From assembly GCA_041395525.1 (NCBI GenBank), contig JAWLAH010000003.1, positions 62,001 to 126,000 of the forward strand: 64,000 bases of DNA, written 5' to 3'. Position 1 is the first letter of the stretch, and the number at the start of each line of letters is the position of its first letter. The translations under genes were made by a program, and so were the position numbers. The stretch is from CADEED01 sp020442965. Lineage in GTDB: Bacteria > Pseudomonadota > Gammaproteobacteria > Steroidobacterales > Steroidobacteraceae. The notes under the pieces were generated by a model. That model ran no database searches, was not told the origin of the DNA, and worked only from the letters and a program-made list of their open reading frames with translations. This document shows, piece after piece, positions 1 to 7,694 of this stretch.

Positions 1-544
1 AGCCGAGATCGATCGCCCGCATATTGGAATCGATCAGCTTCTGCTTCTTGGCGTAAGTCTCCGCTAACAGCTCGCGGATACGAGCCAGATCGAGATCGAG
101 CAAGGCCGCCAGTACGCCCGCGTAGCAGATATTCTTCATGAGAATTCGAGTACGCAGACCGTCAAAACTCTCGTTGCAAAGCTGCGCCAGCGGCACGCCG
201 AGTAGCGTGACATCCGTGCGATTGAATACGGTCGGGCGTGGCCAGGTGGAGTCGTACAGCAAATAGCCGCCGGACGTTACTTCACGCACATCCCGTGCAT
301 AAGTCTCGGCGTTCATCGCGACCATCAGATCGATGTTGCCGGAGCGCGCCACGTAGCCTTTGTGCGAGACTCTGATCTCGTACCAGGTCGGCAGGCCCTG
401 AATGTTCGAAGGGAAATAGTTCTTGCCCATCACGGGGATGCCGCTGCGGAAAATCGACTTCATCAGCAAGGTGTTGGCGCTCGCCGAACCTGTGCCGTTG
501 ACAGTAGCAATCTTTATCGCGAAATCGTTGGTGCGGTCTTGCAT
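1..544 (-). CDS. 2-oxoacid:ferredoxin oxidoreductase alpha subunit, N-terminal part (partial)
   Basis: Partial gene: the first 181 codons are here and the rest lies beyond the left edge. The ATG is at 544-542. The translation begins MQDRTNDFAIKIATVNGTGS and continues with GKNYFPSNIQGLPTWYEIRV and RSGNIDLMVAMN, which is the pattern of the gamma domain fused to the N-terminus of alpha subunits of 2-oxoacid (KorA/VorA type) oxidoreductases. These enzymes oxidatively decarboxylate 2-oxoglutarate or related 2-oxoacids to acyl-CoA with thiamine diphosphate and pass electrons to ferredoxin. It follows the GltD-like FAD/Fe-S gene on the same strand after a 37-base gap, so the two are probably co-transcribed and partners. 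The catalytic part is not visible, so the substrate (2-oxoglutarate or another) is left open. Confidence 0.8.
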   Translation of the reverse strand, partial: MQDRTNDFAIKIATVNGTGSASANTLLMKSIFRSGIPVMGKNYFPSNIQGLPTWYEIRVSHKGYVARSGNIDLMVAMNAETYARDVREVTSGGYLLYDSTWPRPTVFNRTDVTLLGVPLAQLCNESFDGLRTRILMKNICYAGVLAALLDLDLARIRELLAETYAKKQKLIDSNMRAIDLG

Positions 545-581
545 GTATGGCTCGTTACGCGCCGCGCGGGGCGCCAAGGTG

Positions 582-2393
582 TCACGCGGTGCGCGCCAGC
601 GCTTTGTGGTCGGCCTCGGCCTCATCGACCGCTTGCGGCCAGAGTATGGTGGACTTTTGCATGTCCCAGGCCGCCGTCGGGCAGCGCTCCGCACACAGCC
701 CACAATGCACGCAAAGATCCTCATCCTTGACCATCACACGCTGCGTGAACTTGAGCGGTTCGGAGACGTATAGCGCCTGCGTCAGATTGGCAGCGGGCGC
801 TTTGAGTCGACCGCGCAACTCGGCTTCCGTCCCGTTCGGCGTCATGGTCAGACAATCGACCGGACAGATATCGATACAGGCGTCGCATTCGATGCACAGC
901 TTCGCGCTGAACACGGTCTGCACGTCACAGTTGAGGCAGCGTTGAACCTCGGCGGCAACCTGTTCCACCGTGAAACCCAGCTCGACCTCGATGTCGATCT
1001 TCTTGAACCGCTCTTTGAGTGACACGTGCGGCATCAGCCGACGCTCCGCCGGATTGTAGTCGTTAGCGTAAGACCACTCGTGCATGCCCATCTTGCGCGA
1101 ATGCAGGTTCACTCCCGGCGCCAGTCGATCGGCTACCGACTTGCCTTGACAGTGATTGTGGATCGAGATCGCGGCCTGGTGACCGTGCTCGACCGCCCAG
1201 ATGATGTTCTTGGGACCGAACGCCGAGTCGCCGCCGAAGAACACGCCTGGGCGTGTCGACTGGAAGGTCTTCAGATCGACGGTCGGCACGTGCCATTTGT
1301 CGAATTCGATACCAAGTCCGCTTTCTATCCAGGGAAACGCATTCTCCTGCCCGATCGCCAGAATGACATCGTCGGCCGCGACGAATTCCTCGCGCAGCAC
1401 ACGCTCGCCGGTGATGCGACCGCCGGCATCGAGGTCGTACTCCAGCACGTCGAAGGCCATGCCAGTCAGCTTGCCGTTCTCAATCACAAACCGCTTCGGC
1501 GAGTGATTGATGACGATCGCGACGCGCTCCTCTTCGGCGTCCTCGAGCTCCCATTCGGATGCTTTGAAATACTGGCGCGGCTTGCGTGCCATCACCTTGA
1601 CGTCGGTGGCACCCAGGCGCAGCGCCGAGCGACAGCAGTCCATTGCCGTGTTGCCGACACCGATGATCAGCACACGGCGACCAATCGACTCGATATGCCC
1701 GAACGCAATCGACTCGAGCCAGTCGATGCCGATATGAATGTTGGCGGCACCTGCGCGGCGCCCCGGCAGGTCCAACTCCTTGCCTTTGGGTGCGCCCGTG
1801 CCGACGAATACGGCATCGTAGCCTTCATCGAGCAAATTCTGCATCGAGTCGATCCGCGCGCCGAGTCGCAAATCGACGCCACGATCAACGATCAAGGCGA
1901 TCTCTTCGTCCAGCACTTCCGCGGGCAGCCGGAACGACGGGATGTTCGTACGCATCAGACCGCCGGCCTGACCCCACTGCTCGAACATCGTGATCTCGTA
2001 GCCAAGTGGTAGTAAGTCGTTAGCAACGGTGAGTGAAGCGCAGCCCGCACCGATGCAGGCGATGCGCTTACCGTTCTTGCGCTTGGGCGTCTTGGGCAGC
2101 AGCGACACCACGTCATCGCGATGATCCGCGGCCACGCGCTTCAGCCGACAGATGGCGACCGGCTTGTCCTCAATCCGGCCACGACGGCAGGCCGGCTCGC
2201 ACGGGCGATCGCATACGCGCCCGAGGATGCCCGGGAACACGTTCGAGTGCCGGTTGACCATGTAGGCGTCGGTAAACCGACCCTGTGCGATCAGACGGAT
2301 GTACTCGGGGACGTCGGTATGAGCCGGGCACGCCCACTGACAATCGACCACTTTGTGGAAATAATCCGGATGCCCAGTGTTCGTCGGTTCCAT
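582..2393 (-). CDS. GltD-like NAD(P)H/FAD oxidoreductase with two C-terminal ferredoxin clusters
   Basis: 603 aa. The N-terminus has the Cys-rich segment of glutamate synthase beta subunits (CQWACPAHTD near residue 19, then CDRPCEPACRRG). An FAD-binding GxGxxS fold follows at about residue 115, where the usual GPA is GCA (GAGCASLTVA). A second nucleotide-binding site reads IIGVGNTAMDCC, and GVFFGGDSAFG is the C-terminal FAD motif. The end carries two 4Fe-4S motifs, CIECDACIDICP and CVHCGLCAERCP. Such proteins shuttle electrons between NAD(P)H and ferredoxin. Sitting directly upstream of the 2-oxoacid:ferredoxin oxidoreductase gene, it is likely that enzyme's electron-transfer partner (inference). 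The start ATG at 2393 has an AGAGGG ribosome site 5 bases upstream. It is not glutamate synthase proper, as no large subunit is nearby. Confidence 0.82.
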   Translation of the reverse strand: MEPTNTGHPDYFHKVVDCQWACPAHTDVPEYIRLIAQGRFTDAYMVNRHSNVFPGILGRVCDRPCEPACRRGRIEDKPVAICRLKRVAADHRDDVVSLLPKTPKRKNGKRIACIGAGCASLTVANDLLPLGYEITMFEQWGQAGGLMRTNIPSFRLPAEVLDEEIALIVDRGVDLRLGARIDSMQNLLDEGYDAVFVGTGAPKGKELDLPGRRAGAANIHIGIDWLESIAFGHIESIGRRVLIIGVGNTAMDCCRSALRLGATDVKVMARKPRQYFKASEWELEDAEEERVAIVINHSPKRFVIENGKLTGMAFDVLEYDLDAGGRITGERVLREEFVAADDVILAIGQENAFPWIESGLGIEFDKWHVPTVDLKTFQSTRPGVFFGGDSAFGPKNIIWAVEHGHQAAISIHNHCQGKSVADRLAPGVNLHSRKMGMHEWSYANDYNPAERRLMPHVSLKERFKKIDIEVELGFTVEQVAAEVQRCLNCDVQTVFSAKLCIECDACIDICPVDCLTMTPNGTEAELRGRLKAPAANLTQALYVSEPLKFTQRVMVKDEDLCVHCGLCAERCPTAAWDMQKSTILWPQAVDEAEADHKALARTA

Positions 2394-2528
2394 AGCCCTC
2401 TGCGACCCGCGAGCGCGTGTGGGACGCCCGCCAAGTACGCAGTATAGGGCCCGAACCGCAAATGTCAGCGTGGCGCGACCGCAGCTTGGGCGCTCGCGTC
2501 GCTTTTTTGGGCAGCTCTGCCGATGTGC

Positions 2529-3401
2529 TTACGGCCCGCTGAACCGCACGGTCACTGCGCCATAGTTGATCGGGTCGAAATCCGGCGCAGTGAACCGTCC
2601 GCCGCCGAGCGATACCGTCCACCGCTGCGTCAAGGGCATATCGAGCGCAACGAACAGGTCGTCCGACTCAGCGCCGTCCTCACGCCAGCGGCTCCTAGCG
2701 AAGTCGGCCGATAGCGAGAGGCGACTGAAGCGCCAGCTCGCGCCGCCGTTCCAAATCAGATCGACGAGGCCTTGCTGCGCGGTGAAAACGTTGCTGCGCA
2801 GCAGCGCTTGTAGTCGCGGCAAACCGGCGACCGGTGAGCGGGGATCAGCGTAGCGGTAGCGTCGCACGCCGGCGTTGATCGTCAGGCGCTCCGACAGATC
2901 GAAATCGCCACTGACACCGAGCCCCGTTCGATCAGTGGCGACCGTTATGGGTACGTTTCGATTTGCCGTGATGATCTGGTAGGTCTCTACCACGCTGCCC
3001 TCAACAAGCGTGAACGCAACGCTACCCCGGTTGCTGAGCCAGCCAAACTGCGCCAAAAAGTCCTCCGTCGCAACCTGCAGGCCGTCGTCAAACTGGCGGT
3101 AGCCAAGGCTCGCTGACCAGGGCCCAAAGCGTTTGCCGATCGTCGCACTCCAGTAAAGCGGCTCGAGCGTCGCGGCTGCCGCGCGGGTGTCAGACCGGGA
3201 CGCGTAGCCGTTGAACGAATACCCCGACGAGGTCGTGATGCCGAGGTTCACAGCGAGGTCGTTGCCGCCCACGTCGGCGAACTGGCCCGTAATCGAGGCT
3301 GAGTAGCGCAGTGGCCCCGCCCGCAAGGGAACCGTGATCATCTCGAGGGCCATTGCGAGCGCGGCGAGCACGAGGACCGAGCGCGGCGTGACGACAGACA
3401 T
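2529..3401 (-). CDS. Predicted outer-membrane beta-barrel protein
   Basis: 290 aa from the ATG at 3401, which has a GGGAG ribosome site; an upstream in-frame start exists but has neither signal sequence nor ribosome site. Residues 1-30 form a signal peptide (basic start, hydrophobic VLVLAALAMALEMITVPL, cleavage near RAGP). The rest alternates short amphipathic strands with turns (for example YSASITGQFADVGGNDLAV, SLSADFARSRW) and ends in an aromatic-poor strand, which suits a small transmembrane barrel. I recognise no specific family, so transport versus structural role is unknown. It is followed on the same strand by nothing close: 135 bases separate it from the GltD-like gene. Confidence 0.6.
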   Translation of the reverse strand: MSVVTPRSVLVLAALAMALEMITVPLRAGPLRYSASITGQFADVGGNDLAVNLGITTSSGYSFNGYASRSDTRAAAATLEPLYWSATIGKRFGPWSASLGYRQFDDGLQVATEDFLAQFGWLSNRGSVAFTLVEGSVVETYQIITANRNVPITVATDRTGLGVSGDFDLSERLTINAGVRRYRYADPRSPVAGLPRLQALLRSNVFTAQQGLVDLIWNGGASWRFSRLSLSADFARSRWREDGAESDDLFVALDMPLTQRWTVSLGGGRFTAPDFDPINYGAVTVRFSGP

Positions 3402-3603
3402 TATCCAGCTCCCTTGCGGCTCAAAAGGTGGTGGCTGCCGGCACCAGAGCCAACGAGCCACGGCGAATCAACGGCTCAGCGGGCGAGCCGCTGACTTCAA
3501 TAGCGCATGTCTTTGACTTAATGCGCGGTACCGCCGCACAGATCGTCAGATTGCTGCGCCGCAGCGTGGGGGGTGGCGCGACACTGCCGCGACAGTTAGC
3601 CTC

Positions 3604-3966
3604 TTGGCCGTGACTCACATCGCTACTGAAATCAAACTTCGGACCCGCTCGCGCGTGCTTGAGGTCAGCTTCGCCGACGGTCAGCGTTTCGAGCTGCCGT
3701 TCGAGTATCTACGTGTGAACTCACCGTCGGCCGAGGTCAAAGGACATGGACCGGGTCAGGAAGTGCTCGTGCTGGGCAAGCAGAATGTCGGCATCCGCGC
3801 GGTGGAACCCGTCGGACAATATGCGGTGAAACTCGTTTTCGACGACGGCCACGATACCGGGCTTTATTCATGGAAATACCTATATGAGCTCGGATCCGAC
3901 CGTGAGCAGCGTTGGCGCCGCTATCTCGACCGAGTACGCGACGCCGCCCAGCGCGCCGGTGCCTGA
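3604..3966 (+). CDS. DUF971 (GBBH-like N-terminal) domain protein
   Basis: 120 aa if it starts at TTG 3604; a GTG at 3610 would give 118 aa and neither has a clear ribosome site. The sequence FADGQRFELPFEYLRVNSPS followed by VGIRAVEPVGQYAVKLVFDD and GLYSWKYLYELG is the DUF971 fold also found at the N-terminus of gamma-butyrobetaine hydroxylase. Stand-alone copies are widespread in proteobacteria; their biochemical role is not settled, and some DUF971 domains bind metal or Fe-S. The 3' end overlaps the next gene by 83 bases in another frame if that gene starts at its first ATG. Confidence 0.8.
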   Translation: MAVTHIATEIKLRTRSRVLEVSFADGQRFELPFEYLRVNSPSAEVKGHGPGQEVLVLGKQNVGIRAVEPVGQYAVKLVFDDGHDTGLYSWKYLYELGSDREQRWRRYLDRVRDAAQRAGA

Positions 3967-5038
3967 GCTCAGTGTTGTCATTCCGACGTTCAACGAGCGC
4001 GACAATGTCGACGAATTGATCGCGCGGCTCGACCGCGCGCTCGGCGCAACGGCTTGGGAAGCCATTTTCGTTGACGACGATTCGCCGGATGACACGGCGC
4101 AGGCACTCAGGGCATTGGCGCAACGCGATCCGCGCGTTCGCTGCCTGCGCCGACTACGCCGGCGCGGGCTCTCCTCGGCCTGCATCGAAGGCATGCTCGC
4201 CTCGAGTGCTAACTACGTCGCCGTGATGGACGCGGATCTGCAGCACGACCCAACGTTGTTGCCGCAAATGCTAGGCGCACTGCGAGCGGGTCGCGCCGAA
4301 CTTGTGATTGGTAGTCGTTATGTAGTCGGTGGCGCTGTCGGCGACTGGCAAGAGAAGCGGCTCGCGATCAGCAAGCTGGCAACCCGACTCGCAGGGCTCA
4401 TCACCAGCCAACCGATCGCCGACCCCATGAGCGGCTACTTCATGCTGCAGCGTGAGCGCTTCGAGGAACTGGCGCCACGGCTCTCGTCCATGGGCTTCAA
4501 GATTTTGTTGGATATCGTCGCGACCGCGCGGCCGCCGCTCGAGACGCTGGAACTACCGCTGCTGTTCGGCCAACGTCATGCGGGCGAGAGCAAGCTATCC
4601 ACCAATGTGGCCTGGGAATTTGCGCTGCTGCTGGCCGACAAGCTGATTGGGCGCTGGGTGCCAATCAGGTTCCTGTCGTTCGCGTTCGTTGGCGCACTTG
4701 GAGTTGCCGTGCATTTCCTCGTGCTAACCACCCTGCTGAAGGGCTTCGGTGTCGCCTTCCTCGTCGCGCAAGCAATCGCCACTGGCACCGCGATCGTCTA
4801 TAACTACACGCTCAACAACGTTCTGACGTATGTCGATCGCCCGCGCCGCGGGCACCGATGGCTGACAGGATTGCTGTCGTTTGCGGCAATTTGCAGCATC
4901 GGTGCGATTGCCAATGTTGGCGTCGCCTCGTTCATGTTCGAACGAGCGTCGGCGTGGCCGGTCGCGGCGCTGGCGGGTATCCTCGTGGGCGCGGTGTGGA
5001 ACTTCGCCGTATCGAACGTCTATACCTGGCGGCGTTGA
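3884..5038 (+). CDS. GT2 glycosyltransferase fused to a GtrA membrane domain
   Basis: Up to 384 aa. Residues 28-250 are a family 2 glycosyltransferase of the dolichol-phosphate mannose synthase type: ELSVVIPTFNERDN, the DDDSPDDT nucleotide-binding acidic cluster, VMDADLQHDP (DXD) and DPMSGYF. Residues 255-384 form four membrane helices of the GtrA/DPMS family (RFLSFAFVGALGVAVHFL, NYTLNNVLTYVDRP, WNFAVSNVYTW). Such fusions charge polyprenyl phosphate with a sugar for envelope glycan modification. The first ATG (3884) lies 83 bases inside the DUF971 gene; a GTG at 3959, overlapping that gene's stop by 8 bases, starts just before the domain and is an equal candidate. The 3' end overlaps the convergent VOC gene by 19 bases. 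Confidence 0.85.
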   Translation: MSSDPTVSSVGAAISTEYATPPSAPVPELSVVIPTFNERDNVDELIARLDRALGATAWEAIFVDDDSPDDTAQALRALAQRDPRVRCLRRLRRRGLSSACIEGMLASSANYVAVMDADLQHDPTLLPQMLGALRAGRAELVIGSRYVVGGAVGDWQEKRLAISKLATRLAGLITSQPIADPMSGYFMLQRERFEELAPRLSSMGFKILLDIVATARPPLETLELPLLFGQRHAGESKLSTNVAWEFALLLADKLIGRWVPIRFLSFAFVGALGVAVHFLVLTTLLKGFGVAFLVAQAIATGTAIVYNYTLNNVLTYVDRPRRGHRWLTGLLSFAAICSIGAIANVGVASFMFERASAWPVAALAGILVGAVWNFAVSNVYTWRR

Positions 5039-5988
5039 CCGGTTGTTGAAAAGAATTCAATGATCGCCCCATCCGGCGTTCGCACGCTGAAAATATCAAG
5101 CTCGCCATACGGCGCAATGCGCAGTCGGCGCAGCGCTGTGTAGGGCTCGACGTTGCGTTGGCGCAGTTCGCGCAGATAGGTAGCGGCATTCGCGACCGGC
5201 ATTCGATAGCTGAGCCAACCCAGATTGGGCGCCACGCAATGCGCGCTGCAGTCGCGACCAGCCAGATCCGGCATTGAAATCGGCTCCAACGAGCCGTCAT
5301 TGTTGCCATCCGGGTGCACGATACCGATGCGGCGCATCACGTCTCTGGCAAATGCGCGCGGAATGCCGAGCACTTCGGCGCCCGGCTCCTCTACGCCTTG
5401 TACTTCCGTATCAACAAAGGCTTTCCAGCCAAGCATGTCGATGAAAAATCGCATTGAGCGATCGTAATCGCTGACGATCTGCGCGGAGTTGAAGGCGCGT
5501 GTGAACCCTTCGAACCCGCGAAATCCCGGCGGCAGCTTCTTCGGTTCGATCAGCGCGATCACGAGACCCTCGGGACCGGTCGCGACCACTTCACAGACCT
5601 GAAAGCCGCCCCACGAATAGTCCGTTGGCTCGCCGTATGCGCTCCACCCCTCGGCCTGCAGGGCGCGGTAGACTTGGCGCGCATCGCGGGTGTAGACATC
5701 GATGTCGAATATGCCACCCGGGTCCCAGGTGTGCGCACTCGAGCGCATGACGCGCGGTCGACCACCATGAAATTGGACCAGCCGAATGACGCCTTTGCGC
5801 TCGCCCGCGGGCACGAGCAGGCATTGCTCGATACGCGTTACACTTCGCGGCACACGCCAGGCCCGCCACTGTTCGCGTGGCGCATCGGCAAGCTTTACGG
5901 CACGGTAGTTAGCGATACGCGTGAAAACACGAGCGATTCGGCTTATGTCACTGACGCTCGCCACGACTTCCTGAATCCCTTTGAACAT
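5020..5988 (-). CDS. Two-domain VOC (glyoxalase/dioxygenase-fold) protein
   Basis: 322 aa with two vicinal-oxygen-chelate domains, about residues 1-155 and 165-318. The second has the best motifs: AQIVSDYDRSMRFFIDMLGW and a C-terminal FSVRTPDGAIIEFF ending with the metal-ligand-like Glu. The family includes glyoxalase I, extradiol dioxygenases and resistance proteins; substrate cannot be told from sequence. The promoter side is unusual: a strong leftward intrinsic terminator lies only 29 bases upstream of the ATG (6017-6051), so either transcription must read through it or the gene has its own very short leader. Weak ribosome site. Confidence 0.72.
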   Translation of the reverse strand: MFKGIQEVVASVSDISRIARVFTRIANYRAVKLADAPREQWRAWRVPRSVTRIEQCLLVPAGERKGVIRLVQFHGGRPRVMRSSAHTWDPGGIFDIDVYTRDARQVYRALQAEGWSAYGEPTDYSWGGFQVCEVVATGPEGLVIALIEPKKLPPGFRGFEGFTRAFNSAQIVSDYDRSMRFFIDMLGWKAFVDTEVQGVEEPGAEVLGIPRAFARDVMRRIGIVHPDGNNDGSLEPISMPDLAGRDCSAHCVAPNLGWLSYRMPVANAATYLRELRQRNVEPYTALRRLRIAPYGELDIFSVRTPDGAIIEFFSTTGQRRQV

Positions 5989-6016
5989 GGCACGCTACCA
6001 ACAGAGTGAAACGCCC

Positions 6017-6051
6017 AAGAAAAAGGCCGGGTTCCTGCGAACCCGGCCTAA
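6017..6051 (-). terminator. Strong intrinsic terminator, leftward
   Basis: A perfect 10-bp stem (GGCCGGGTTC at 6025-6034 with GAACCCGGCC at 6039-6048, loop of four) is followed in the leftward direction by TTTTTCTT (6024-6017). The run of T is on the minus strand only, so it ends leftward transcripts. No protein-coding gene of normal size lies to its right on this strand before ubiE, so the RNA it ends is either a small RNA or the leader of the VOC gene. Confidence 0.85.
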
Positions 6052-6200
6052 CTTACAAGACCCCCGTTCGGTCAGTTCTCGCCGTCGAGAACCTTTGAAC
6101 GTGCGCTTGTTTTAAACCATCGTCCGCATGAATGCCAGCGCTTTCTCGCCGCAGCTTTTCAGACTGGATCCAGAATGCACACAGCGATGCTGTTACATTG
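6017..6200 (-). ncRNA. Possible small RNA or attenuated leader divergent from ubiE
   Basis: This stretch would be transcribed leftward from near 6200 to the terminator at 6017-6051. It contains a second hairpin (7-bp stem GTTCTCG/CGAGAAC at 6075-6092), a weak -10-like TAGAAC at 6211-6206 and the CRP-type site at 6229-6244 just upstream. A 22-codon open frame (GTG at 6180 to TAA) ends before the hairpins and could be a leader peptide, but has no ribosome site. The combination of operator, hairpins and terminator without a gene suggests a regulated RNA of about 180 nt. I know no matching family; this is inference. Confidence 0.35.
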
Positions 6201-6228
6201 GACGAGTTCTAAGAAATTTGCCACGCTT

Positions 6229-6244
6229 TGTGATGTAGATCACG
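6229..6244. promoter_or_regulatory. CRP/Vfr-type binding site
   Basis: The sequence TGTGATGTAGATCACG matches the CRP consensus TGTGA-N6-TCACA in nine of ten conserved bases and has the TCTAGA-like core. It lies 39 bases before the ubiE GTG and about 30 bases upstream of a possible leftward -10. Its centre is too near ubiE to activate that gene and leave its ribosome site on the transcript, so activation of the leftward RNA or repression of ubiE are the likelier uses. Confidence 0.6.
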
Positions 6245-6282
6245 TTTTCACACGTGACCCTTGGGTGTCAGAGGACGGTGCA

Positions 6283-7035
6283 GTGAAAGATCGGGCGGAT
6301 GATACAGACTTTGGCTACGAGCGAGTGCCGCTCGGCGAGAAGGCGCGGCGCGTACGCAGCGTGTTCGATTCAGTCGCCGGCAACTACGACCTCATGAACG
6401 ACCTGATGTCGGGCGGCGCGCATCGGCTGTGGAAACAGTTTGTCCTGTCCCTCGCGCAGCTGTCGCCCGGCCAGCGCGCCTTGGACGTCGCGGGTGGCAC
6501 GGGCGATCTCGCGAGCGGCCTTGCCAGGCAGGTCGGTCGCGGCGGACTCGTCGTGTTGTCCGACATCAACGCCGCGATGCTGTCACACGGGCGCGATCGA
6601 TTGCTGAACGAGGGTCAGGTGGAGAACCTTGCGTTTGCGCAAGCCAACGCGGAGCGCCTGCCATTCAAGAACGCATCGTTCGACTGCATCACGATTGGCT
6701 TCGGTCTGCGCAACGTGACCGACAAAGCGGCGGCTCTCCGTTCGATGCGACGCGTCCTGAAGCCCGGCGGCCAATTGTTGGTACTGGAGTTCTCGACGCC
6801 CACTGCGCCAGGTCTGAAACCGCTCTATGATGCCTATTCCTTCAAGATATTGCCGCTTCTCGGGAAGTGGGTAGCACGAGACCAGGCGAGCTATCAGTAT
6901 CTGGCTGAATCAATTCGCATGCATCCCGATCAGGACACCCTGCTCGGCATGTTGCAAGACGCTGGCTTCGAAAACTGCCGCTACCACAACCTCGCCGGTG
7001 GAATCGTCGCCGTGCATCGCGGCTACAATAGTTAG
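6283..7035 (+). CDS. ubiE: UbiE, ubiquinone/menaquinone C-methyltransferase
   Basis: 250 aa from GTG 6283, which has a GAGG site 9 bases upstream; an upstream ATG (6175) would add 36 unconserved residues. UbiE methylates C-2 of the demethylated quinol ring with S-adenosylmethionine in ubiquinone (and menaquinone) synthesis. Visible motifs: VRSVFDSVAGNYDLMNDLMS near the start, the SAM site ALDVAGGTGDLA, NAERLPF, ITIGFGLRNVTD, VLKPGGQLLVLEFS and the C-terminal YQYLAESIRMHPDQ. Length matches E. coli UbiE (251 aa). First gene of ubiE-ubiJ-ubiB; ubiJ starts two bases after its stop. A CRP-type site lies just upstream. Confidence 0.96.
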   Translation: MKDRADDTDFGYERVPLGEKARRVRSVFDSVAGNYDLMNDLMSGGAHRLWKQFVLSLAQLSPGQRALDVAGGTGDLASGLARQVGRGGLVVLSDINAAMLSHGRDRLLNEGQVENLAFAQANAERLPFKNASFDCITIGFGLRNVTDKAAALRSMRRVLKPGGQLLVLEFSTPTAPGLKPLYDAYSFKILPLLGKWVARDQASYQYLAESIRMHPDQDTLLGMLQDAGFENCRYHNLAGGIVAVHRGYNS

Positions 7036-7037
7036 CC

Positions 7038-7694
7038 ATGCTCACGCAAGCGATCGAGAACCTTCTGAACCGCAATCTCGCGCAATCGCCACGCGCGCGT
7101 GAATTGTGCCTCGAGCTCACGGGCAAGCGAATTCGCGTGACGGCAACAGGGCCGGACTGGCAGCTTGAAATCGGCTCGCTCGGCACGTCACTGACACTGA
7201 CGAGCGATTGGCGCCCATTGCCTGCTGGCGCGGCGGCAATGGACAGTCATCCGGCACCAGAAGTCGCCGCGACGATTGCGGGCACACCTTTGTCGTTAGC
7301 GGCCCTGGTCAGCGACGAAGCGGAACAAGTCATGCGACGCGGCGATGTGCGAATCAGCGGCGACGCCGAGGTCGCGCAGCGATTCCAGCAAATCCTGCAA
7401 CTCTTGCAACCGGACGCAGAAGAAGAGCTGGCACGACTCATCGGCGACTCACCCGCGCACCAGTTGTTGCGGCTAGCGCGCGGCGTGCTCGGGTTTGGCC
7501 GCCGTGCAGCGCGCACCAGCGTGCGCAACACGGCAGAATTCTTTGCGTATGAGAGCCGCGATCTCGTGCCAAAACCTGAGGCCGAGGACTTCTTCGTGGG
7601 CGTCGATCGATTACGCGAAGATCTCGACCGGCTCGACGCGCGCGTGGCGGCCCTTGACGCCGCGACCGCACGCGCCGAGCAGATCAACCCATGA
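7038..7694 (+). CDS. ubiJ: UbiJ, ubiquinone biosynthesis accessory factor (SCP2 domain)
   Basis: 218 aa. The N-terminal half is an SCP2 sterol-carrier-like domain (residues about 15-115: CLELTGKRIRVTATGPDW, GTPLSLAALV, RISGDAEVAQRFQQIL) and the C-terminus is a charged helix likely to form a coiled coil (VDRLREDLDRLDARVAALDA). UbiJ binds isoprenoid lipids and is part of the soluble complex in which the later hydroxylation and methylation steps of ubiquinone synthesis occur. Position between ubiE and ubiB, with a 4-base ATGA overlap into ubiB, supports the call strongly. Confidence 0.92.
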   Translation: MLTQAIENLLNRNLAQSPRARELCLELTGKRIRVTATGPDWQLEIGSLGTSLTLTSDWRPLPAGAAAMDSHPAPEVAATIAGTPLSLAALVSDEAEQVMRRGDVRISGDAEVAQRFQQILQLLQPDAEEELARLIGDSPAHQLLRLARGVLGFGRRAARTSVRNTAEFFAYESRDLVPKPEAEDFFVGVDRLREDLDRLDARVAALDAATARAEQINP

